DNA of 64,000 nucleotides from Pezicula radicicola (GCA_003008705.1 PDUO01000001.1:2163694-2227693); one strand, 5' to 3'; shown: positions 1 through 14,741, numbered from the stretch's first letter. Notes: generated from the sequence alone by a model not told the origin. Numbers and translations: made by a program.

Positions 1-3000
1 GACCAAAATCACGACACTTCTGGCGTATTGCTTCGAGTTCGGTATCATAACTGGAAAGTCGTGCATCAGGTGTATTGTGCATGATTACACGTTCGTCCAC
101 TACGCGACGATCGAAACCATATCGCTCTTCGAGGGTTTGAGCTTCTGGCTCCAACACCTCATCCGTCACCTGATCCTCTGATGAGATGGCTCCACGTCGT
201 CGATAATGGCGAACACCCTGTGTTCCCCAAAGTGGAACGCACTTTCTTGTGTGAGTCCACGTGTTGTAGATACACCATTTCAAGACATCGGATATATCAA
301 TCGCTTCACCCGGTGACTTGCTGTTCAACTCCAGGATCTTCTGTTGAACTTCAAGGGGTCCACAAATGACAACGGACTGGCCTTTACCGAGTTTTCGCAT
401 ACGCATACAAGCTGAGCTAGATTAGTATTCTGCATAAAGGGACACGAATACACCAGTCACAAACCTTGAACTAGCCTATCCTTGGTCAAACCAGGGCCAA
501 GTGTAACAATAGCCCGATAGTCGCTGGGCAACTTGAGATCTGTTCCTCTGCTTTAAAGTTAGCATAATTCAACAGCAAGAATTTCCTGATAGATCATCAT
601 TGGAAAATTAGGCAAGACTCAAATATAACAAGACTCGTCGAATCTCAGCTCATGAATACACACCTCGTATGGGCTTCGTCTAGAAAAACTAGGCATCTGT
701 CCATTTGCTTCAAGAATGGAGATACCGAAAGCAATTCTTTCAATCCATCTCGATCAATCACACACAAGTTATTGTTGTCATCGCAGAATATAACGGCATC
801 AGCCTCAGTGGGCTCTACCATTGAGATCCATTTGATGGCAACTTCTTCGTTGCGTAACTCAAGGACCTGTGCACCGACATCGAGAATCGCCCGAGCTGGG
901 GGGTCTAACTTTACAGCCATCTCAATAAGATTGACAGCGTTAAGTACTTCGGTTTCGACCTTTCGTACGTTAGTGAGAATCCAAAAGGGGGTAGAATAGG
1001 GAGGAGAGATAACAGCTGCTAACACCCCTGTGGCAAGCTCATTTGAACCTCCCAAACCAATTCAAAGATCGAGAAGTGGGGTCTGGGTCTCTCATGTATA
1101 TCAACCGCATTGAGAAGATATTCAAGCGGAACACCGGTTGGGCGTCCCAAATGTGGCGCTCAATTATTGAAGTGGTTTGAGTAGTTCAAGCTGAGTCTAG
1201 CACACTTAGAGACATTAGCCGTCGACATATCCTAATACTTACAGTATGGGCGACATCGAAGCTATTCTCTGTCCGAAGTAGACAATCCAGGACCGCCGCG
1301 TTGGTCGACAATAGTTGTGGCAGATCACGCTGCTTGATCGAGATGGGCAGCAAAGCTCGACTGTCATTTGTTCCACTGAAGCCTGTTGTCGGATACGATT
1401 TATCTCTTGCGATATCCCAACCTGAGGAAGATAGTTTATGTGGGAACTCCTTCATCTCTTTAGGGAAGGCCAGGTGAGACATATAAAAGTCCACCACTCC
1501 TTTAGAGAACCGCAATTTAGGGAACAACGCATTGCGGCATTGTTCAGTATTGCTTAAATTGATACCAGACACCTTTATAAATGTCTCAGGCAAATCCTCT
1601 GTGTTACCAGTCCATTTATCATACTCTTGCTGCGCTGCATCACATCGAAGAAGTTCTTCAAAGCTGGCGAACATTTGGCTGTCGTTAAGTCCACCATAAT
1701 AGTAGCTGAGGTAAGTGAGAATGATTGCTGTTATGGGACATTAGTGACAAATATTCTTAAACCTAGGTTTAATTTCATGGAGAACTTACTTGTGTCTGGA
1801 TGGCTAAATTCAGCACGAGTCGATGGAGTGTCTTTGGCCTGGTATGGCACTGAGAGCATAGAACGAGAGAGATCAAGTCCGTAATTGACTCGCCAGCGCT
1901 TCTGCGAAAACGCAAAGTTGAGAATTCCGTGAGCAAAGAGACCTCTCAGTAATAGTAGACCCATTCTCATTGAATCAGTATCGAAAATTCCTTCCAATCC
2001 CGCAATTTCTGATTCTGGCATCGCAGAGTCTGTCAAGTATTTGAAGAGGATGTCACGAACGGAAGATTGCAACTTCCAGAGCGGAACGCCTGGCAACCCA
2101 GTATTGCAAATTTCGCGTGCGACCTTAGATAGCAATTCGATTCCGGCCTCTTCTTTTAAGATTCTGATTCGAGGCACTGAACCAGAGGTCGAAGGCAGGA
2201 TTTCTAGACCGTGGGTTATAGATGAAGCAACTTGCGGAGCCTTACGAGCTACGACTTCTAGAACAAGGGCGATAAGGCTCCAACGGTCAGGGCTGAAGTC
2301 GATGGAGCGCTGGGCACCCATAGTGTAAATGAGTTCGAAATTGACACTCAGGATCTCATCGCTTTCATCGAGTATCTATCAGGGTTATGGTTGTTAGTCG
2401 CGATAACAAGAGATGACCAGTAATACATACATCGCGAGAATTCTCATGTAGCCACTTTTGTGTCTGAACCATAACGTGCCCAAGCATTTCATCACCTTGC
2501 AAACTTTGATCCAATCCCATTAACTCGAAGGACAGTACATGCTCTGGTTGCACCAATAAAATTCCACCCATTTTCGCGCACTCTTTGTACATACGATCAA
2601 TGGTGTGTGCTTCAGCGACAGTTAACTGCAATGACCGAGATATTGGCATATAGAAGATGCGTCGGTTGATCATGCCGCCGAGCTTCTGGATCAGGAGGTC
2701 AAACATCTGTTTTGACAGAGGCCGTAGAACAACAATACGAACAAACTTAGCCCCATCGGCAAGAGTGGCAGCGACTATTGGAACAATGACAGAAGACTAG
2801 ACACCAAGCCTGTTAGCCTCTGTTTAGTTTTCAATATACGTCACAGCCTGCCCTACTGCTAACAAACTGGCAGCAAGACGAGTAAACAGAAGATAGCAAT
2901 AACACTTCGACGGGATGATCATGGGTGTTAACATACCTTTCCAAGCCCCATATTCAACTGCATAACTGAATTTTCCCCAGCTTCTGGCTCAACCATTCGT

Positions 3001-6000
3001 TTTCCAATTTGAGCCTGCTCCTTGCGAATTAGTATGTTATTCTCGATCTCCAAGAGAAGCCATTCCGGTGTGTCCATTGGATTCCAGTCGATATGACCGG
3101 GATTCGAAAGCTCTGCCATAAGCTCAGCCTTGTTGTTGAAACATGAAAAAAGTCGTTGGGCTCGCTGCATGTTCGAAATAGCAAGTCCGTACTGTACGAT
3201 TGCATGCATCCAAGTAGGCGTCAGTAAGTGTATCTTATCATGTGCTAGCAATGAAAGTATAATGCTAGGCGATAATCGAGGTAGCATGTATGGATTCTTG
3301 GCCGTTAGGGACGTAGATTGGAAAGCATCATAGATGGCGATGGTTATTGTTTCGAAAGTCTTCTCTGACCTCAGAAGAAAACCCTTGAGCAGAGTCTCTT
3401 CCATTTGAGTAGTGTGGTGCAATGTTGAAGCGTTTTGTTGGTCATAACTCTCCAGACTCTTGTGCAGATCCTGAATAAATTTAGATTCGTAAGCACCTTT
3501 TGCATGACTTGATAAGTCCCTCAGAAGGTCTTTCAAAGTGGTAGTGTTAGTCTTGCCAGGGACTTGTTGTTTGATCAAAACCTCCTGCTCTAGGTCATTG
3601 GGCGGAATGGTGTCAACCTCAGCACTTGTCTTGCTCGTCGAAGAGGTCGCGACTTGTTGGTTCAAAACCAGACTGGTGTATTAAATCAGTTTGAGTAGCC
3701 AGAGACAAGATGTAATACGTACGACTCAGAGATTGCAGGTGGTGCATTGCAAAGAAGGTCAGCCATGCTGGCATACGCCCGCACTGGCTGGTACTGCTCG
3801 GCCGAAGTGGAAAAGAAGTATGCATCAAAGGTTTCATTACAGGATAAGAGGTTGTTCAGAATATCTTGGACCTTTGTGATATCTTCAAGACAGTCAGCTA
3901 AGTCTTTTGATTTGTGAAAATGAGATACAATTTCTCTGGAGCACTCAGACCAATTGAGAAGAGCGGGAGGACGCATAGAAGAAGAAAATCCAAGAGGTAA
4001 GCAAAGGTTGAAATCACTTACATTCTCGGAACTCAACATTTCGTTGCCAACTCTCAAAGCGAGGACGGGCCAGCATATTTACTTTCGCTATATCAATATA
4101 GCGATTGCATTCGCCTCCACCGTAGTTTGCGGGCAAGGATGGACTTAGATTGTTCCGATTCCATTCATTGATGAGATGATCCACACACATATTGATATTC
4201 TCATCGACCTTGTTGTTAAATTCTTCTTTTCGGCGTGCATCCGCATCATAATCTGTCTCGTTTATGGTCAATTTCGGCAGCTTGCTTTGGTCACTCTTCT
4301 CGAACGGTCGAATCGCTGTCTCAAAAATATTCTCCAAGATCTCTTTGTTGGGTGCATAGCCATCGTCTAGTTGGTAAGTAGCTTCTTGAGGGACCTTTAT
4401 TTGACGCATTGCGGGCACAGTTGCAAGCGCCAGAACGGCCTGGCAGAGCTCTGAATTAAGCATCTCTGAAAACGCCAGAGTTGACATGAATATCATAAAC
4501 TTGTGCTTGCATCCTCTGGCTGTAATGTTTGATAAAAACTTGTGCAGAGTGCACCAAAACTCGGAGAGAAACGACTCTGGAGAAATGGACAACCACTTAT
4601 CACTAAAGCCAAGCTCAAGCGCCGTCGCTCCTCTTGCCCCATGAGCCACTGACCAATGTCTGCTCATTTTAAGCAAATCAATATTGGGTTTGATATTACG
4701 AGACATTTCAATAACCAATCCAGCCATTCGACAAGCATGAGCCTCTCGATTTGTGTTGTCCGTGAGGCGATCGCGGGACTGGTAGCACGAATCGTTGTCT
4801 ACAGTATGGTCCTCAGCACCAAATCCGTCGACTCGATAGCTGGAGCTTCTCATTGCAGCTCTTTCAAGTAGATAAACTGGGGCTTGAGCGTTGAACTTGT
4901 GGTGTATTTTGTTTTTATCCCGAAAGAGCTGAAGAGTATTGGCTTCGGCCATTATTGACTCCACCTCTTTTGAAAACGATTCATGCTGAGATAACGCAGG
5001 AAGACCGCTCCACTGTACGGTCTGCATTAATCTCCTACCTTGAGGATAGTACTCTCGCTTTGGTGTCAATCTACTGATCCAATCGAGTAGCTCGAAGTGC
5101 TTTTCTTCAAGTTCAAGAAAAGATTTGGTCGAAGCTCTGCGAAGAGCAAACAAAGCCTCCTCAGTCCCGGTTCGACCAGTCAAATTGTCTGGCAAGCAGT
5201 GTGATGTTAACGCATGGAGGTAAATTCTGAAAAGACGACTTCTAAGACTGTGGTTATCCTCAAGTAAGCCAAGTCTTTCATCGATGCGATACTGGTGATG
5301 AATAATGTGAAAATCCGTTGGCTTGTCCGCACGAGTATGAGGATCGGTGGGTTTTTCTATCCTCACTTTGACGTGATCACCACGTATCGTGAATGACGGC
5401 TTGCCATCTGGGACAAGGACGACACGTGAGGTCCCGCCAATCTCATGCAACACTAGTTTATTGACCAGACCTGTAAAGGAGCCAAAAGACTGGTTGGTAT
5501 CAACGCTCATACCGCGGAATTGTTTTGATTCGATCGACGGAGAGTCCTTAAGGACAAAAAAGTCCAGTTTGAAGCGAGGTAGATGCACCTCGAGGGATCC
5601 CGTGTTTTGGTCGAGGACAACTTGAATTTGCCGCGAGTCCTCCAATGAACTTAAAGATCTCGAAATCGCCTTTGCAGTTGGGCTTCGAATATCAATAAGC
5701 TTCTTCTGGTTTAGGCCTTTGACCAACAATCTCTTATCTTCATCGTCCACCAAGTGCCAATTATTTGGAGATGCTGACCATGGCTGTTCGAGTGGCCGCC
5801 ATTCAACAATCCCACTTTCGATATTCAGCCAATGCGCGTAATTCGAAACGAATATTTGCGGAGTATCACTAGCTAAGCAATGAATAGGCAATAATTCGTG
5901 AATATTTGCACCCTTTCGCGTTCGAATTATTAGTTCGTCGTCGTACTTCGCAAAATAGACCTGCCAAGTGGTTAGAATTAGCGCTCTTCAAAGTCTGCGT

Positions 6001-9000
6001 ATTCCTAATAGGGTTCCTTTGAGTACAAGAAAAGACTGTTGGACTATGGACCTGCACCGACGAGTTTTTGAACGTTGAGTTCTTACCTTGTGACCTTGGA
6101 ACTCTCGCTGTGTTTCAAACACCATCCCAGTCATTGTTGAAGGAACAACATCCAATACCTTCTGTAGAAAATTGTCAGCGATATTCATCAGCAAAGCAAT
6201 GGCGTAAAATCCGAATGCCACATTGTCTTTCTTCGCGCTCAGGAACCCAAAGATCAACTCGGCCACCACCGACATACTAGAGAGGAATGGAGAGCTTACC
6301 TCGGCAAAGAGACGCCGATAAGTCCCATGCTTTTCATAATCCGGTGGAAGTCTTGTAAGAGGTGACCCGTTGACCAAAAGAGTACCGTCAAGAGCATTGA
6401 AATGTACTTCTGATGGCAAGAAAAGTTGGCTTTTTGATGTACGTGTTACTAGCCATCGCTGATTTGGAGATGAGAGTGCACTCCATGAGCGGCCAGGTTC
6501 GTAGCCAGCCCATATCTCTCGAATGGTTTCATCAAGACCAGTTGAGTCACCCAGAACGGTTTGGCGAAGAACGGGCTCAACCATATGTGCCAATCTATGG
6601 TATCGCTGTAAAAGTGTCTTAGTATGCCCAGGAAGAGCATTTCGAATAGCAGGGCAATGATCATGGATTATGATCGAGCAATGGGCGACAATAGCGACGT
6701 CTTCTTGAGATTTCAAAAGTTGCGAGCAATGTTCAAAATCAATATCGAAGGTAGTGTAACAGGTTAGTGCTAGTTCGAGAGCTCGCTCACTGAACTCTTT
6801 TGCCTCGGATTCATTTTGAGTGTCATGCAACAAATGTAGAACCTCGTGAATCCATTGCAACGTAACAATCCGGACCTTGCGTAGAAATTCGAGGCCATGC
6901 TTCTGGATGGTACTGTTTGATGACAATGACAATAGTCGAGCAGCAACGATAGTAAACATACGCACAGCAGAGGCTCCTTGCCAATTTGCCTCCACATCAG
7001 TAAGAGCCTTTCCAAGTGCTGAAATAAGACAAAGGCCAAACTCTTCTTCCTGCAGGTCCACATGTACTTGACGGTGAATGCAGTCAGATGGCAGCCCAGC
7101 TTGCCATACTGCTTGGGAAACCAGAAGAAGGGTCTCTTTGTGATTGAAATTCAAAGTGCCTGATATAATTTCACGCGCAATGTTTCGCCATTGCAAAAGG
7201 TGACCAGCTCGAAGAGTTCCGAATGCATAATATTCGTGTAACGACAAGGTGGTAGGGCATTTTGCTTGACTTGCAAGAACGTCGTTTGAGGTGTGATTTG
7301 TATTGTTTACAGCGTACTGAAGTGGTTTAAATGGTCCCGATGGGAGTTGGAAGGTGCATTGCTTTTCGATGTTGCATTGGCCCAGCATATCCTTGGTCCA
7401 ACAGCCCTTCATTGAATCCAAAATGGCATAACGCGAGCCATGACTGACACATATCGATGCCTCATTTGCCTGAAAAACACGCTGAGAATGATAATGCGAC
7501 TGGCGGAATGACTTTGTCATTGATGCCAACTGAACACGACCAAACGGGCCTTTGGAGACTTCGTTTAATCCGTCGAAATTGGCGAGGGTATACGTTGTCA
7601 AGAAATTGGCGCGAAGCTCCGGTGAGAGAACGTCCACGAGGATGCGGTACGTTGTATCTCGCCATTTTACTATCGACGGCGGCACTGACAACTCAAAAAC
7701 AGCCGACTTTGTCTCTACATCGTTGTTATCGCCGATTTTGCCAGGTAACGGCCACTCATGTACTTCGATAGATATGCTTTGAGCAGCACTGAGGAGCTGG
7801 CACTTGGGGCATCGGTTTTGAACATGCTTCATTGTAGTAACGCGGTGACGTCTCGATCGGTAGGTGACTTCGGACTTGGTACACTGAAGCTGCCCAAAAT
7901 TATTAGCTAGTGAGACCAACAAAACACTTTCTTCCTAGAAAATTGGGCTTCGTCGTCGATACACCCCTTTGCCGTGTCCATAGCACCAATGGCAGCAGTA
8001 GCAAAAATATTAATGGAGTGAAGTGAGGAGAGAGTATCTTTAAACAGCTACAGATAAAAGCATCAACTTACTTGATTGTGTTCAGCCATCTTTTGTTGGT
8101 ATTGGGCTTTCTTCCTCTCGAATTCAGCTTTCTTTCTCGTGCGGTCATCCTCGGCTGCAGCTTCAATGTCTTGTCGGAGGTTCTGGTGCAAGGCGGATTG
8201 ATTGAAGTATTTTACTGCAAAGCAGTTTGGTGTGTTGATGTGTGTAAAGATTGATGGATTTGACAAGTTAGCAGCTTTAGCTCTGCCAGCAATATAATCC
8301 TCAACCAAAGACAAGCGTTCCATTTGCTGCTTCTTTGGGAGTAAGAGCGGAGCAAGTAATCCTCCACCCCCGGGAAATCCAGTGGGATACTGCTTGAGCA
8401 GAGGTTCATGGGCTGTAGCACATTTGTCCAGTGCAACCCATAACTCCATCAATGTGAGCACCATGATAGATCTATCAAGAGGTGAGTCTCTGTATGCAGG
8501 TAGTGCAGATGCCAGGTACGCGTCGATAAGACTGGCAAGCCTATCGCAAGAGCTTTCATGCTTCAGGGAACCGTTTAGCCATACACCAAGATAGTCTTGG
8601 ACCCAGAGCTCTACATCAGCCAATGACAGGCTTCTCTTTACATCGTCAACAGATTCATCAAGAATTGCGGCGGCAATGCTTGGGGATAGCACGTTCTGAT
8701 CGAGCCGTGCTTGGCAATCAGGAACAAATTGGAGAAAATTTGACTGTAGCGGGACCCGATTCGCAATCTTTGTGAGGTAAATTGTTAGATCTTGAAGCTT
8801 AAGAGCTGTATCGGAATCTCGTGAGAGACTGTTAAGCTTCAGGGCTTTCTGAGTCCCTTCGGGGTCTTCGTTCTTTTCGATTGCTTCCCATCTCTTTGTA
8901 ATTTTGTCATGAGCGGTAGCCAAAATTTGTCGGACATTCTCCAACCACAATGGCTTCGCGTCTTCGGGTAACTGGAGCTTGTAGATTCTTCGGTTGATTT

Positions 9001-9862
9001 TTGCTATCATAATAAACAAAACACCGCTGGACAAAGATGCTTCCAAGGCTAGGTTTAGAATCTGCGACATAAAGAAAACCATGAACTGTTTATACTGAAT
9101 ATGATGGTTTGCAGCTTGTTTGTCCAAAATGGTGGATTGTAATGCAACCCGCAAAAGAAGCCAGTCCGAAGAACGACGCCAAGGAAGCAGGCAGTTGTCC
9201 CACAACACGTCGTCCCGAGTGCGCTTCTCGAATCGCTCAATCTCACATGGAGCGCCAATGCCTCTCAAGATACCGGTGAGCATTTGAGTGACGAACATAG
9301 GGTCGGTGGTCTGTCGAGGCTCCACAGCGTTACTGCCGCCTTTACTAGTCTTTGGTTGTGCCTCCGAAATCAAGTCTGTATTAAGGAGCTCTAGTAAATG
9401 TAATATTGCATCCACTAAAGTTGGATCCGTGAGTTTGGAGTCAGGGATGCTTATTACCGGACCTGGAAAGCTCCGTCGTAGTCGTCCTTTGGTACCAGTT
9501 ACATCATCAGTGATAGGTGAGAGCTCAAAAGACTCAAATCTGTACTCGCCATCGTATCTTCGAATGATGATGCCGGCATTCTGGGCGCGTATGCGAAGTC
9601 CAAGGACGTCTCCCGCAGACATATTCTGAATGGCTTTCTTAGAGGGGATGGGCATGCTGGCTCCTCCAGTCTTCGATCTCATGGCGAGTACCATCTTGAT
9701 TGCGGCATTAAATTCCTTTCCACAATGAGTAAGATCTTGGAATGTCACGAGCGCATTGTAGAACGTATCGATGAGGTAAGAGGCCTTCGAATCTGCGCCG
9801 TCGTCGTACTGCGGTAGTTCTGGTGGCAAGAACACATGGTGGATCACAAAGGTCAGATCCAT
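1..9862 (-). CDS. Giant DUF6606/DUF3638/DUF3645 protein (putative ubiquitinyl-hydrolase-like), partial at C-terminus
   Basis: Start ATG is 9862 (MDLTFVIHHVFLPPELP, the usual N-terminus of the fungal DUF6606 family). Twelve exons join in frame: 9862-8072, 7889-6300, 6161-6087, 5960-4022, about 3897-3723, 3672-2937, 2796-2431, 2375-1790, 1727-1243, 959-664, 547-465, 411-1. The least certain junctions are 4022/3897 and 1243/959. The order is DUF6606 (exon 1), a long linker with a CPKC-HEWPLP block, then DUF3638 beginning at QLNMGLGK|SSVIVP (P-loop-like, split by an intron at 2797-2936) and DUF3645 with a DEAH box (FLDEAHTRGTDLKLP, junction 664/547). Family members run to about 3000 residues and are often annotated as ubiquitinyl hydrolase; biochemical function is poorly established. 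More than 2500 residues lie in the window. The frame is still open at base 1, so the gene continues outside. The P-loop has Leu where relatives usually have Glu (GEGKS). Confidence 0.93.
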
Positions 9863-12800
9863 GACTGCGCTGCGGAGGTTGAATCGAGAAGTTGAAGTGA
9901 AAAGTTGACAATGCGTGTGGTTGCTGATTAGAGGTTAAAGTCAAAGATGAAGTCGAAGTGAAGTCGACGCTCGAATTTGAGATCAATATTGAAGGTGTAG
10001 ATTGAAAGGTGGAGAGCGAGGAGAAATTCTGAGGCTTGAAGATGGAGATTGAATTTTGAATGTGGATGAAATTCAAAGGTGAGATTGAAGTTGAAGTCAA
10101 AGACTGGAGATCGAATTCGTAACACTTTCAATGATCCACGTGGTGATTGAATGCCACCCGAGTCAGCGAGTGAAAAACAATGATCCTATTGTTCACTGTA
10201 GTAGAAAGCCTCCGCAGATGAGAAGAACATCCACAGAGCTCAGCTTTGTTGCAAATTCGCCCGATCTGTTGTTATCGCAACTCAGGCCAAGGCCTAGAAC
10301 ATGAATGTGTCAGTGTGGAACTTATCATAGTCTCAGGTGCAGAATATACTGAGAGCGTTGTGGGATAAAACAACCACTTCAAAACAAACAAAAGCAAATA
10401 CTGAGATGATCTGCGTGAACAAAGCGGGGAAGTAGAGTGCAACAAACCAATGTGAGTTTAGGAAACTACCCAGGGTTGCTTTTCTCTCTGCTCAAATACC
10501 ACAGCGGCTGCGAATGTTTGTAGGTTTGCAGAGACTTTGGGACAAGATGATGAAGACTGGAGACGATGTATTGTTTGGTGAAAGATAGTGAAGACTGAAG
10601 GTGATGTTGTGTGTTGTAAAATTTTGGGGAGTTGCAGAAGGGTAAGAAGACGCGCAGTAGATGACTAGTACGTACCTCAAATATTGAAGATGAACAAGCT
10701 GCTACGCATGCAATGAAGAGACCTCTAGAAATTTCAGTGCGGCTTTCGAAGGTTACTACTCGATGACGAGTATGAAAGCTGAGAATGAATCGCGTCCAGA
10801 ACAAATGGAGGGTTGATGAGAGGATGAAGGATGGAGTTTGAGTTTGAGTTTGAATTGAAAAGAGGAGGTAGGCTGGGTAGCCGAAGATGAAGTTGTGTGA
10901 TGAAAAAGGAGACAGAGGTATGGAGTCGCAGACGGATATGGAGATGTTGTTGTGAAGTAGATGATATCGAAAAGTGAAGTAGCGACTAGCGCGTAATTAA
11001 CATTGGCGTACTCTACGTTTACCCTTTTTTAACTTGGAATTGAACGTCTAAACTTTAGTGGCAAGTAGATGGAACCGAATCAATGATTAAATGGTTTGGC
11101 GACAAAGGCCAAAAAGTAAGGGAGATGATCCCAAAAACAGAGCAGAGAGTCAAATCTACAGGCCACCACCAGAAACCCTCCCATTAAGAAACTTTGAAAC
11201 CATGCTCCCAATGAGGGGCCTATTGAGGCCTACCTTTCTCCATGGCTGTACTTAAAAAATTGTCAGTAGATAGTCCAAGAACTCCAGGTTCCACTAGATC
11301 CTCACAGGAGAACATTCGCTGTGTTGAAACTTAAGTGCAGTCATCCAGCTATTCCATGCTCGAGGGCTAGGTAGACAAGTTAGACTTCTTGGTAGGATTT
11401 ATTGCAAGTACGCAGTACAGCTACTAGGCTACTTAAATCAACAATGATTAGCTCGTCCCAAAACTTGGACAGAGAATAAAGTAAATTCCACTTTTTTCAG
11501 TGAAAAGTATGCCCTAGCACTCTGACTGAAATGCATCCATTGTTAGTTCATGGGCAGCGCCTCAAGATATAACACAACATTGCAAAAGCGAGGGTTGGAG
11601 ACTTTGTTGAACTCTCAAGGTACAGAAACTAGCCAGGCTCATCACATTTGGCTGCAAACATGACAGTCACAGGCATGAGACACTTGACATGCTTCCCTCC
11701 CTGAGCAGTGGTATTTACGACAACTGATGTCAATTTTACCATAGCTGGGAGCTACAATTGGTTCCTTCGGATCTCATTCGCGTTTTCCTAGAGTATTGGA
11801 CGAGTGCCTCTTCCTCCATACGGCAAGCGCCTCTCAACCTCCCAATATGCCAGATATCACCAGTATATTTCCACCGCACATTCTCAATTACTCCTATGCG
11901 GTACATGGATAATTCCATTTGGCAGGTTCCCCAAGATGGAATGAGGGAATGGTGCTCGTGATGGCCGAAGCCAGCAGAAAATGGATTGCTCGTGGAATGC
12001 TGTGACAAGGGCGAGGATTGAAGGATAGCCCTACTGGCTCCGAGGGCCACACAGAAGCTTCTCCGATCATAATGTTTTCTCTCGAAGGTATTCGTTCCCG
12101 TAATTGCTTGTATAGGATGCTATTGATGGTCGGCGGTCGCCCTGTCCGCGAATGAGCTATGCTGCTGATTATTATGATTGATAAGTAGGTATGGGTATGG
12201 CTGGATATCAATCATCTTTGTAGTAAGTGTACTCCATCACAGAAGATCGTATTACAGTCATTCATCGTGTGCTCTTGCACCATGTTGTAATTATGACCTA
12301 TTGATAAGGTAGGCAAGTCGAGACACTTCATTTCAGCTGGGGTTGAGAATTGCCTCAAGCGGCTAGAGGGATCTCGGAAGCTGACTAATCTCCAAAGGCA
12401 TTTCCAATTCTGGTGTTTGTATTTTCGTCACCCATCCTTTAATGAACTTCCCTTCTCACAATCCAGTACGATTTTAACACTCATTTCCATACCTCAGATC
12501 TGTGTTTATTTCTAGCCTCAGGTCAATTTCAGTGCGGTGAGATGATTTAGTAGTAATGGATGTGTAGGCACCCAGGAGAGAGAAAGCTGAGATTCGACTC
12601 TTAAACATGGTCGATATAGCAAAACAAATTCAAATTTGTTGCTCGCTTTGTGGAGTGATTGGAGTTGAATTAGTGCATTCTCCTATCGTCACTTGATGAT
12701 CCGGCCATGTTCCCAAATGTTCCATCTCAGCAGTAGAACTTGGGATATGGGTACAAGGCTCTTCTTTGTTTTCTCTCCTCCTTTCAAGATTGCTGGTTAA

Positions 12801-13333
12801 GGTGTCTCGCGAATCTTCAGTTTCTATTAGAGTAAACTCAAGTAATTCGTCCCTATGCTCACTACTTCAGGTCGTGACCCATCGCGGATAGATGAAGCAA
12901 TTATGGAAGAACAAGGCTCGTCATATTTCAAAGGATATTCCAGCCGTTCTCTTAGTTAGGGTTCCTCAAAATCAGAGTGAAAGCCAGTGGCTCTGCCTGC
13001 AGCTGTTTGGGTCAAACACGAGGAGGTTCCTTCCCCTCTTGACTGTCGACTGTCGACACCCGGCTTTAGCGTGGGGCTAACAGTCACCTTAAGAAGAGAC
13101 TCTCTTCCACTTCTTTTTCCATTCTCCATCAACATCTCCATCAACATCTCCCTCTTGAGATCAGAATCCTACAAGTTTCCACATCCCACAACTGGATCTT
13201 ACGTCCAACATCGAAGGAGGAAGTCTCCAATCTCTCAGCAACTGCAAATAGACGCGTCCATCTACTTTGCAGCTTCAGTTTCCCCACCCATCAACTACTA
13301 CACCCCACAGAACACGCTTAGGCACCAGATACA
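9863..13333. other. Intergenic, no gene recognised (3.5 kb)
   Basis: This holds the promoter of the giant minus-strand gene and the leader region of the BTB gene. The part next to 9863 (to about 10130) is a purine-rich run of repeated GAAGTTGAA-like units on the plus strand. Short ORFs at 10466-10804, 11736-12211 and 12892-13147 have no recognisable domain and no convincing splice continuation. I saw no tRNA-like cloverleaf or transposon ends. Confidence 0.6.
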
Positions 13334-14741
13334 ATGTCTTGCAAGAGTCTCAAAGATCACAAGATGGCTCAGTAAGCCCACACATTCAGCGCATTTCTGT
13401 ACCAATACTGATTGCTCTCGTACTTTATCAGGAGTCTCAATGGAGACACAGATGTTATGAAGGTTCTTGTTGGCAGCGGTGCTATGGTGAGCTCCATCCA
13501 TCCATTATTCGTGCTTCATTACATCTTCCGCGAATTTCTTTCTTCGATTGTACCTCTTCTTGCAACCATCGGTATTCAAGCTGACGACGCTCCAATCGCA
13601 GCGAAAGAAGTTCACCGTCCACAAGGCTCTACTCAAGAAATCTTCAACCTACTGGGCCAACAACGAGGTATTCGAATCTGATGTCGGCAAGAAGGGAATC
13701 ATCCTTCTGAAGGATGAAGACCCGGATGCTTGGAACTTGTTTGTCAAGTGGCTCTATACCAGTATGTGGCTCATCTCCTAGCATGCTTGTCAATGGTCTA
13801 TTTGGATTCAGTCATTCAACTTCGTATGAGTGGCCTACTCGAGTTGGGTAACCCATTTGAGTTGAGTAACCTGTTTGACTCGAATCACTCGAACTGTCCG
13901 CCCGATGAGCATTCATCCCAACCCATACCCCTTTTTCCCAAGGTTAATCCGTCCTTTCCAGGCCAAGTTCCCAAGTCTCCAACCTCTATTCCTCTGAAGG
14001 GACGCATGCCCACAGCCGTGGAGGCGGAAGTACTGGAATTCGACCTCTTAAACCGCTTCAACGAACACTCCAGCAAGCTCGTCAGTCTCTACAGCCTAGC
14101 TGAGAAATACAGCATCGAAAACTTGATGAATCGCACTATAGACAACATTCAAGATGGTTTTCACGAGTACGGAACGGTGTTTGGCCCAGGTTTGCTTTCA
14201 GCCATCTTCCAGAACACCAAGCCAGGATCCAAGCTTCGAGACCTTTACGTTGGCGCTGTTCTCATCCACAGTGAGTATATCTTCGTCTCGCTACTGTTGG
14301 GTTTTCCCGTCCTAGCTGTTGACTTGGTCCAAATATGCCAAAACAATTCATAGATAGTGTTGACAATGATTGACAGTGGACTCTGGCTGCAGCCAACTTC
14401 GCCAGGAAATCATGATGGCCTGCATGATCCAACCTGGCTTCTTCAGTCACATGCTCACGTGGATCTCCAGAAACTTTAGCATGTTCAGCCGAAGATACAA
14501 GGATCAAATCACCGACCATGAAGATAGGATCCAGCAACGAAACCGATTCAGCATGCTTAACCGTGCAAAGTTGTGCCCCTGCCATTTCCACGTCCACAAG
14601 AATGCTACTTCCGCACACAAGGACCATGATGGTTGCGCTATTCCATTCTTGGACTGCAGCCATGGAGAGGAGGCTGAATTGGTTGATCGGCCACCTTTCA
14701 ACCTTACTGATATGCTCATGACCCTGAGTTTCGGTGCTTGA
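13334..14741 (+). CDS. BTB/POZ domain protein with Cys/His-rich C-terminal tail
   Basis: Five exons rebuilt by frame: 13334-13371, 13432-13486, 13581-13761, 13812-14270, 14377-14741. The protein starts MSCKSLKDHKMA. The BTB core is split over exons 2-3: VLVGSGAM, then KKFTVHKALLKKSSTYW and DPDAWNLFVKWLYT, the standard BTB dimerisation fold. A low-complexity Pro/Ser stretch follows, then LYSLAEKYSIENLMNRTID, typical of fungal BTB proteins. The C-terminus carries a Cys/His cluster (CPCHFHVHKN...HKDHDGC...DC). Fungal BTB proteins of this class often act as adaptors, but the partner cannot be told here. Exon 4's acceptor (13811) is the least certain point: a nearer-consensus acceptor at 13942 would create a stop. 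Confidence 0.8.

Noticed and set aside
9708..10131. Minus-strand ORFs rich in Phe/Asn/Ser upstream of the giant gene
   Set aside because: They arise from GAAGTTGAA-type repeated purine sequence and overlap the true start in another frame.
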